Shown: positions 54,101 through 64,000 of the stretch, in pieces | Numbering within the stretch: position 1 is the stretch's first letter | How the letters are laid out: every line of letters begins with the position of its first letter | DNA from: Luscinia megarhynchos | Taxonomy: Eukaryota > Chordata > Aves > Passeriformes > Turdidae | Direction of reading: 5' to 3' | Assembly: GCA_034336665.1 (NCBI GenBank) | Contig: CM067566.1 | Location: 22,357,330 to 22,421,329, forward strand | Length of the DNA: 64,000 nt | Program-made: the position numbers and the translations under genes | Notes under the pieces: model-generated | The model's input: only the letters and a program-made list of their open reading frames with translations | The model's database searches: none | What the model was told of the DNA's origin: nothing

Positions 54101-54688
54101 GCAGAATCTCAGCAGAAAAGGGTCTTTCCAGAAGTAAATTCTGTTTGCAATTAAAGAAAAGGACTGGTAAATTTATTCTGATTTCAAGAACTTTTAACAG
54201 GAGTTTATCAAATAATCAAATAAAAAGGAGAGGTTGCCCCTATAATTTTAGGCATTTTCTGTTTCTGAGAAATGCATTATTTTACCACCCTTTACTCAAT
54301 TGTCTGACTGTCTAGCTCAGGTACCCAATTCGTACTAAAACAAAAGCTTCTTTTTTTTCCCTGTAATACTGAATAATTGAAATTGTCAATAAGAACTGCT
54401 TGATGTCCTTAGGGCTTGCTTTTGTTTTCAGAGTGCTTCACTCTTTTATATAAAATATCTTTACCTTTTCTTTGTGTTTGTATCCAGTTTTAGATCAATT
54501 TGTAAGTCACGTTTACAGTGCAGGGGTGATATTGTCATTCTGCTGCAGCCGTATAATTAGGGGGAAAAATTACTTAAAGCTGACTGCATTTATGTCACTG
54601 ATGGCTTGTTTGTTTGTTTGTTTGTTTACAGGTTGCACCACTATGCTTAGGAAGAGCTGGAGCATGTGTTGTGACTGTAAAACTCTGA
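20746..54688 (+). CDS. KLHL5: KLHL5, Kelch-like protein 5 (eleven coding exons, spliced)
   Basis: Kelch-like family member 5. Joining the exons listed separately gives 2124 nt, that is 707 codons and a stop, with every junction in frame. The human MSGSR-start form is, as I recall, about 709 residues. Order: serine/acid-rich N-terminus (1 to about 150); BTB domain (about 155-275, [10 protein letters not shown] to YAYTGRLELK), the dimerisation and CUL3-binding module; BACK domain (about 275-400); six Kelch repeats (about 415-707) with GG doublets in [38 protein letters not shown] and [11 protein letters not shown]-Kelch proteins typically present substrates to CUL3 E3 ligase in the cytoplasm; substrates of KLHL5 are uncertain. 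The ATG has A at -3. KLHL1 and KLHL4 are close paralogues, but sequence and the TMEM156/WDR19 neighbours favour KLHL5. No frameshift or premature stop was seen. Confidence 0.96.
21123..26361 (+). other. KLHL5: KLHL5 intron, coding exons 1-2
   Basis: AT-rich intron with several G/T-rich or A/C-rich low-complexity patches (24280-24325, 24803-24842, 25346-25400) and a perfect palindrome with a TCACATGTGA core at 26271-26288. The segments 24950-25250 and 25280-25630 are less AT-rich and may be old diverged repeats that I could not classify. Confidence 0.6.
26271..26288. promoter_or_regulatory. Perfect palindrome with TCACATGTGA E-box core
   Basis: AAAATCACATGTGATTTT is an 18-bp perfect inverted repeat centred on CACATGTG, the high-affinity site type for MITF/TFE bHLH-zip factors. 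It lies about 75 bp upstream of KLHL5 coding exon 2. Function is inferred from the motif only. Confidence 0.3.
26362..26544 (+). CDS. KLHL5: KLHL5 coding exon 2 (start of BTB)
   Basis: Residues 126-187, including [18 protein letters not shown] and the first BTB strand/helix block ending [10 protein letters not shown]. The donor is CACAG then GTAAGT. The acceptor is a tandem CAGCAG (26356-26361). The downstream AG gives the R-T-S junction seen in mammals. Confidence 0.95.
26545..32448 (+). other. KLHL5: KLHL5 intron, coding exons 2-3
   Basis: About 5.9 kb of AT-rich unique sequence with scattered short homopolymers. No exon, RNA gene or recognisable transposon was found. Open frames such as 29776-30024 and 31585-31896 have no domain or splice support. 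Confidence 0.6.
32449..32585 (+). CDS. KLHL5: KLHL5 coding exon 3 (BTB core)
   Basis: Encodes [18 protein letters not shown] through [10 protein letters not shown], the central BTB helices and the segment leading to the CUL3-facing surface. The acceptor follows ATGTCATACTCAG and the donor is ACAG then GTAATT. Phase is 2 in, 1 out. Confidence 0.96.
32586..33357 (+). other. KLHL5: KLHL5 intron, coding exons 3-4
   Basis: A short 772-nt intron. Nearly half of it is an antisense CR1 fragment (about 32697-33058). Confidence 0.8.
32697..33058 (-). mobile_element. CR1 LINE 3' fragment, antisense
   Basis: The plus strand begins with AATAATAGAATATCCTGAG, the reverse complement of a CR1 terminus with its ATTCT-type octamer, and continues through TTGGAAGCAACCTACAAGGA, TGGGGAGCTGTTCCAGTGCC and GCTTCAGGCCATTCCCTCGG. 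The 3' end is therefore complete and the 5' side truncated, as is usual for CR1. Confidence 0.9.
33358..33554 (+). CDS. KLHL5: KLHL5 coding exon 4 (end of BTB, start of BACK)
   Basis: Encodes [20 protein letters not shown] through AHNYTM. The region covers the last BTB helices and the BTB-BACK linker, including the conserved [14 protein letters not shown] block. The acceptor is TCTCTAG and the donor ACTATG then GTATGT. Confidence 0.96.
33555..40807 (+). other. KLHL5: KLHL5 intron, coding exons 4-5
   Basis: About 7.3 kb. Mostly AT-rich unique DNA, with a T-rich run near 36990-37006 and 39318-39330. The interval of about 37990-38430 has several adjacent short open segments of coding-like composition in shifting frames, listed separately as a possible decayed pseudogene. 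Confidence 0.55.
37990..38430 (+). pseudogene. Possible decayed retro-pseudogene, parent unknown
   Basis: Adjacent fragments translate with protein-like composition but in different frames. Examples are a piece ending [18 protein letters not shown] followed by KKKER, then [17 protein letters not shown] ending at a stop near 38289, then a piece with [19 protein letters not shown]. The frame changes and stops look like a mutated copy of a Ser/Lys/Glu-rich protein. No poly-A tail or target-site duplication was identified and I do not recognise the parent, so chance remains possible. Confidence 0.22.
40808..41020 (+). CDS. KLHL5: KLHL5 coding exon 5 (BACK domain)
   Basis: Residues 299-369, exactly 71 codons, from [12 protein letters not shown] to LPLLAPQ. 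It carries the BACK helical core ([20 protein letters not shown], then [10 protein letters not shown]). The acceptor is TTTTTCAG and the donor CCACAA then GTAAAT, which lacks the usual exonic G. Confidence 0.96.
41590..42418 (+). mobile_element. CR1 LINE fragment, sense
   Basis: About 830 bp of CR1 3' sequence in the same direction as KLHL5. Recognisable blocks are TGTTCAGCCTGGAGAAGACT, GGGCACTGGAACGGGTCCCC and GGACTCAATGATCCTTGTGG. It terminates with an imperfect ATTCTGTG octamer repeat near 42400-42418, so the 3' end is intact. Open frames at 41548-42351 are remnants or chance, not genes. Confidence 0.9.
45476..45496. repeat. TTTA tetranucleotide microsatellite
   Basis: About five ATTT units in tandem within a KLHL5 intron, about 200 bp before coding exon 6. 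Confidence 0.85.
45703..45889 (+). CDS. KLHL5: KLHL5 coding exon 6 (end of BACK, Kelch 1 start)
   Basis: Residues 370-431 plus one base. It finishes BACK with [20 protein letters not shown], followed by the linker [19 protein letters not shown] and the first Kelch strand [14 protein letters not shown]. The acceptor is TTTTTCACAG and the donor AAAG then GTATTG. Confidence 0.96.
45890..46779 (+). other. KLHL5: KLHL5 intron, coding exons 6-7
   Basis: An 890-nt AT-rich intron with an A-rich run near 46242-46261. It holds no other recognised feature. Confidence 0.75.
46780..47004 (+). CDS. KLHL5: KLHL5 coding exon 7 (Kelch 1-2)
   Basis: Residues 432-506, from [20 protein letters not shown] through [20 protein letters not shown] to MSTHRHGLG. 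It carries the conserved Kelch GG doublet and the downstream Y and W positions. The acceptor is GTCATTCAG and the donor CTTG then GTATGT. Confidence 0.96.
47302..47464 (+). CDS. KLHL5: KLHL5 coding exon 8 (Kelch 3)
   Basis: Encodes [20 protein letters not shown] through [16 protein letters not shown]. The acceptor is CTGTATTTTAG and the donor GGAAA then GTATGT. The preceding intron (47005-47301) is only 297 nt. Confidence 0.96.
47465..49905 (+). other. KLHL5: KLHL5 intron, coding exons 8-9
   Basis: About 2.4 kb. The part at 47590-47960 is less AT-rich and contains a CR1-like piece. The open frame at 48294-48617 (107 codons) has no recognised domain or splice context. No exon was found. Confidence 0.6.
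47600..47760 (-). mobile_element. Possible diverged CR1 fragment, antisense
   Basis: The block CTGGACTTGCTCCAGTATGG, followed by an AAGATCTTTGTTATACCAGA segment, resembles the antisense CR1 passage on subfamily consensus sequences. The match is short and diverged, so boundaries are approximate. Confidence 0.45.
49906..50118 (+). CDS. KLHL5: KLHL5 coding exon 9 (Kelch 4-5)
   Basis: Encodes [20 protein letters not shown] through [18 protein letters not shown] to DCVER. Kelch repeat 5 includes the longer [10 protein letters not shown] loop typical of the KLHL1/4/5 group. The acceptor is CGCTTTTATAG and the donor GAAAG then GTAATA. Confidence 0.96.
50119..52417 (+). other. KLHL5: KLHL5 intron, coding exons 9-10
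   Basis: About 2.3 kb of AT-rich sequence. It has a strongly C/A-biased low-complexity tract at about 50874-50967 and no supported exon. Confidence 0.65.
50874..50967. repeat. C/A-rich low-complexity tract
   Basis: Almost pure A and C on the plus strand (runs of CCCC separated by A-tracts, then CAACAACAACAA), giving a G/T-rich opposite strand. It is a strand-asymmetric simple repeat. Confidence 0.8.
52418..52589 (+). CDS. KLHL5: KLHL5 coding exon 10 (Kelch 5-6)
   Basis: Encodes [20 protein letters not shown] through [20 protein letters not shown] to TNEWTQ. The acceptor is ATCTTTTAG and the donor ACACAG then GTATAG. Confidence 0.96.
52590..54631 (+). other. KLHL5: KLHL5 intron, coding exons 10-11
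   Basis: About 2.0 kb. The part at about 53130-54110 is less AT-rich than the rest and may be an old repeat I could not classify. Several short open frames there (for example 53483-53689) have no recognised domain. A TTTG repeat abuts the acceptor at the end. Confidence 0.6.
54607..54627 (+). repeat. TTTG tetranucleotide repeat at acceptor
   Basis: Five consecutive TTTG units lie directly before TTTACAG, so the microsatellite itself supplies the pyrimidine-rich part of the acceptor of the last KLHL5 exon. Confidence 0.85.
54632..54688 (+). CDS. KLHL5: KLHL5 coding exon 11 (C-terminus and stop)
   Basis: Nineteen codons including the stop TGA at 54686-54688: [18 protein letters not shown], the closing strand of the Kelch propeller. 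An overlapping 118-codon open frame in another frame (54472-54828) is a shadow. Confidence 0.96.
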   Translation, partial: VAPLCLGRAGACVVTVKL

Positions 54689-56200
54689 ATTATTTTCTCT
54701 GGGGAGGTGACATTCTCCTGTGTAGACTCAGAGGATTACTTTTTCCTCAAGCAAACTACGAGTGCACCAATAAACACCAGGTGCAGGATATCTACCACAG
54801 CAAAGTGTTTGGTCTGAAGCTGAAGTGATGTTTTTATGGACCAATATTAAGCACTTTTAAAAACTAACCTTTGTTATGCATATGTTACAAGAATTCTACT
54901 CATATAAAATTCAGCTGCAACTTGCCAGTTTGCAGCAGAGGACTTCTGTTTAGGAAGCACTAAGAAAATGAGTGAACTCACTATAATAATCAAATATTAT
55001 GATTCCAGGGCCTTGATGTTCTCAAGTGCAGAGCAATGATGCTATAAATGGATATGCTTTGATATAACTGGGTCTGTCTCTGGGTGAAACAAGTTACAGG
55101 ATTGGACCCATAGATTTAATTTGCCTGCAATAAATGCAAATAGATATCCGAGTGACTACAAGGCAGGCTAACAAACCAATGCAAGCTATTGTAAATGGCA
55201 GGTGTAACGCCTGCCTTGGAAATGAAGTTGTGTATTTGGTGAATCTTTTGCACTTTTTATCATCATTCCTAGTTTAGCAAACTTTTTATTTAACCAAAGC
55301 CTTATTTTAAATATTGTCTTATGCTAACAGAAACTCCCTATTTAATAATTTCTGACATATATTTTTTGACATCCAGTGTACTTTTTGGATTTTCAAAGTT
55401 GTTATGCAAGATGCAGAACATCATACCTTTTTCTCTGCTTTGGTTTTTGTATTTACTTTGCTATTTGTATGAGTTATTGGAAGAATTCTAAAGTGTGATT
55501 GACAATTAACCAATTTAAGTTTAATATTTGCACTTTGGAATTTTTGAAGCATTCCATTACATCTAGACTAATTACATTTTTTAAATGAGGCTTTGCACTA
55601 CTATGAGAAGTATAATTTTATAAGATGAAGAAATTGTCTGTCTTTCCTGTAAGGTTATTTAAAAATGTAAAGGGTCCAATCCTGCCAGGTGCTCAGCTGC
55701 CACCCTTTAAGCACGTTCAGCATCTTGCAGGAGAGTGAGGTGTGCCTCGCAGGACTGTAATTAGTTACTTTATTTAACAGTTATCTAATTTTTTCAGATA
55801 CTTTATAATTTGCCTTTCTCGAGCCCTCTGCTGTTACACCGAATTGCTTTGAACGGTCTAAATGTTCTCGGGAGAAGCCTTTTTGTATTTGCTTTTACGT
55901 GCCTTGTCCCTTATGTTCCCCGAGCAGCCCCGCGCCGGAAAAACGGAAAGATGTGAACTCATTGAATGTTTTGGGTTTGTCTGTTTTTGGGTTTTTTTTT
56001 AAAAAAAGTTTGAAGTGCCCGATACCCAAAGTCCTTTGTACATTTGTAATTTTAAACATGTGTTTTAACGCTCTTGGCGAACTATTTATTGTTTCAAAAG
56101 AAATCGGTGACACTTTGTGATGAAGCTTTGCAGTTGGAATACAGCTGATCTCAAGAGGCTTTGCTGGCAAGTGTGTGCCTTTATTTCCTCGCTTAGAGCC
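54689..56200 (+). other. KLHL5: KLHL5 3' UTR and spacer to WDR19
   Basis: About 1.5 kb of AT-rich sequence between the KLHL5 stop and the WDR19 CpG island. Two AATAAA hexamers are candidate polyadenylation signals, at 54769-54774 and 55129-55134. The second is in a more typical context. No other gene was seen. Confidence 0.7.
55129..55134 (+). terminator. KLHL5: Candidate KLHL5 polyadenylation signal
   Basis: AATAAA about 440 nt after the stop codon. A second AATAAA lies only 80 nt after the stop (54769-54774). Which is used, or whether a further variant site is used, cannot be told from the sequence. Confidence 0.4.
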
Positions 56201-56264
56201 CGTCCTGCGTGCCTGCGGGCTATAAACCCTCCTTTTCCTCTGAGAGCTGCCCATGGCGCGCTCG

Positions 56265-56390
56265 GGGGCCGGGGCCTCGGGCAGAGCTCCTCCCGCCGGG
56301 GCCGGGGCCGAGGCCGGGGCCGGGGCCGGGGCCGGGGCCGGGGCCGGGGCCGGGGCCGGGGCCGGGGCCTCCGGGCAGAGCTCCTCCCGC
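56265..56390 (+). repeat. Tandem duplication, 94-bp offset
   Basis: GGGCAGAGCTCCTCCCGC occurs identically at 56279-56296 and 56373-56390, each copy preceded by GGGGCCGGGGCCT and followed by GC-rich repeats. This suggests a duplication of a unit containing the hexanucleotide array. Confidence 0.75.
56298..56369 (+). repeat. GGGGCC hexanucleotide array (12 units)
   Basis: Twelve consecutive 6-bp units. Eleven are perfect GGGGCC and the third is GAGGCC. Two more units lie at 56265-56276 and a broken set at about 56400-56415. The sense strand is the strand of WDR19 transcription. Confidence 0.95.
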
Positions 56391-56455
56391 TGAGGCCGGA
56401 GCCGGGGCCGGGGCCTGTCTCTGTCTCTATCTCAATCTCAGTCTCGGCCCGCTCC

Positions 56456-56469
56456 GTCTCCGCGGTAAC
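56456..56469 (+). promoter_or_regulatory. WDR19: RFX X-box in WDR19 promoter
   Basis: GTCTCC-GC-GGTAAC fits the X-box consensus RYYNYY-N(1-3)-RRNRAC at every constrained position, 62 bp upstream of the ATG. RFX factors drive ciliary and IFT genes through such sites, and WDR19 is a ciliary IFT-A gene, so motif and target agree. Binding itself is inferred. Confidence 0.75.
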
Positions 56470-56489
56470 CGCGGCGCCGTGGGCGGGCG

Positions 56490-56505
56490 GCGCAGGCGCA
56501 GTGCG
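56490..56505 (+). promoter_or_regulatory. WDR19: NRF1-like site in WDR19 promoter
   Basis: GGCGCAGGCGCAGTGC resembles the NRF1 palindrome GCGCANGCGC in its common GCGCAGGCGCA form and lies about 30 bp before the ATG. Inference from motif only. Confidence 0.45.
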
Positions 56506-56530
56506 GCGCTGGCGGCCCGCGGTGGCCGCG

Positions 56531-63019
<6,489 letters not shown>

Positions 63020-64000
63020 GTGAGCTGAACTTCCTTAATTATTCTAGTATTAAGAAGCTGAGTCTTTTCCAAGTAGTTCTGATAAATGCTGGAACCAAAA
63101 TCATCTATCCCTTGCTCAGACTGGATTTTTCTTGCCTGTATTGTAGACTTTTCAGTAATTCTTGTCTGAACACAAGGTAGTCTACATTTTTAAACTGTTC
63201 TACTTTATGATTCAATAGCTATAAAAACAGTATCTTCCAACAGAATCACTGTTGCTATGCTCAGCATTAAACAAAAATACGTTGCTGTTTTGACAAAATT
63301 AAACTGAGAGATTTATGGGTTGTTTCCTGTTTGGATGAGTAACTGATGAAAGAGCTAGGGGTGGAGTTGTGTCCTTCAGCTAGTTTGTTGGTTTGCAAAG
63401 CTGTGCAAAGTTCTTGTAGCCTTCTTATTGTGCAATACCATTGGTAATGTTCCCATGAAGAAAACGTAAACTAGAAGTTTCAGATCTATACCAAAAAAGT
63501 AGCTGTGCTATTTCTGTATCTTTGAATCATTACAGCTTGTCTTTTAATGCCTGTTCAGTCAACACTGATATCCCTTTGCACTACTACTCTAAGAAAACCT
63601 GAAGCTATATGGTTATGACCATGTGTGACAAGGTGTACCTGAGTTGTTTCCCTTGTAGTGATTTTTCTTGCAATTGAGCTAATGAGATATTGCTTGAATT
63701 CATCTTTACATGCTTTAACTATTTGTGTCTTAACCTCATTATTTCCACTTGACACTATGAAAAGTAAGCAGAATATTCACAAATTTGTTGTTTTGGTACT
63801 TCCACTGTGTTTGCAGTGCGCTTAAGGTACAGTGACTGACATTATTGTTTTGGCATGGCTTTGATGGGCCAGAACATATGCCAAAACCTTGAAATGAAAG
63901 TTGCCATCTTCTGGTATACTTATTTTAATGAAGATACAATAAATCTTTCTTCTGGCATCACTGCCATGTGTGCAGCTTGAAAATAAAGTGGCATTATATA
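63020..64000 (+). other. WDR19: WDR19 intron 8 (partial)
   Basis: AT-rich sequence to the window edge. I looked for the next exon (human continues YGDGRIMIG) and did not find it. AATAAA hexamers near 63938 and 63981 are intronic. Confidence 0.75.

Noticed and set aside
20746..54688. Assignment to KLHL1 or KLHL4 instead of KLHL5
   Set aside because: The N-terminal [11 protein letters not shown] segment, overall length and flanking TMEM156 and WDR19 all indicate KLHL5.
54472..54828. 118-codon frame overlapping the last KLHL5 exon
   Set aside because: It reads the exon in the wrong frame. The correct frame gives [18 protein letters not shown] and a stop, as in KLHL5.
63811..63830. TTTGCAG near 63816 as the acceptor of the next WDR19 exon
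   Set aside because: The following sequence does not encode the expected YGDGRIM block and soon hits stops.
63936..63988. AATAAA hexamers near the right edge as a WDR19 polyadenylation site
   Set aside because: WDR19 coding sequence is incomplete here (about 238 of roughly 1340 residues), so these are intronic.

Overview
The window looks like vertebrate nuclear DNA, most likely from a bird. Genes are split into short exons (57-377 nt) with GT-AG introns. Intronic DNA is AT-rich, there are two sharp CpG islands, and at least four recognisable fragments of CR1 LINEs, the dominant avian retroelement, are present. There is no bacterial-style gene organisation, and almost all long open frames are chance ORFs, CpG-island shadows or CR1 debris. 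The gene order TMEM156 (minus) - KLHL5 (plus) - WDR19 (plus) is the order I know from human 4p14, so this is a conserved syntenic block. I cannot name the species.

Layout: (1) 1-3142 is the start of TMEM156 intron 1, and 3143-3242 is TMEM156 coding exon 1 on the minus strand (33 residues, a hydrophobic N-terminal segment). (2) 3243-5700 is a short divergent spacer with a GT microsatellite, ending in a CTCF-like site. (3) 5715-6500 is the KLHL5 CpG-island promoter with a candidate non-coding first exon. (4) KLHL5 coding exons run from 20746 to 54688. Eleven coding exons join in frame to 707 codons plus stop: an N-terminal region, then BTB, BACK and six Kelch repeats. The introns hold CR1 fragments and simple repeats. 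(5) 54689 to about 56200 is the KLHL5 3' UTR and spacer. (6) 56200-56700 is the WDR19 CpG island, with a perfect RFX X-box 62 bp upstream of the ATG, an NRF1-like site and a 12-unit GGGGCC hexanucleotide array. (7) WDR19 coding exons 1-8 (56531-63019) give about 238 residues of the N-terminal WD40 region of IFT144. The gene continues beyond the window.

Function: KLHL5 is a BTB-BACK-Kelch protein of the kind that serves as a CUL3 ubiquitin-ligase substrate adaptor. WDR19/IFT144 is a core subunit of the IFT-A complex for retrograde transport in cilia. TMEM156 is a poorly characterised membrane protein. They are neighbours by ancestry, and nothing in the sequence suggests a shared pathway. I found no undescribed system such as a phage, CRISPR array or toxin locus. 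The most interesting items are regulatory and structural: the X-box, the GGGGCC array next to it, the hidden TMEM156 exon, a NAGNAG acceptor, and an acceptor that regenerates a donor in WDR19.
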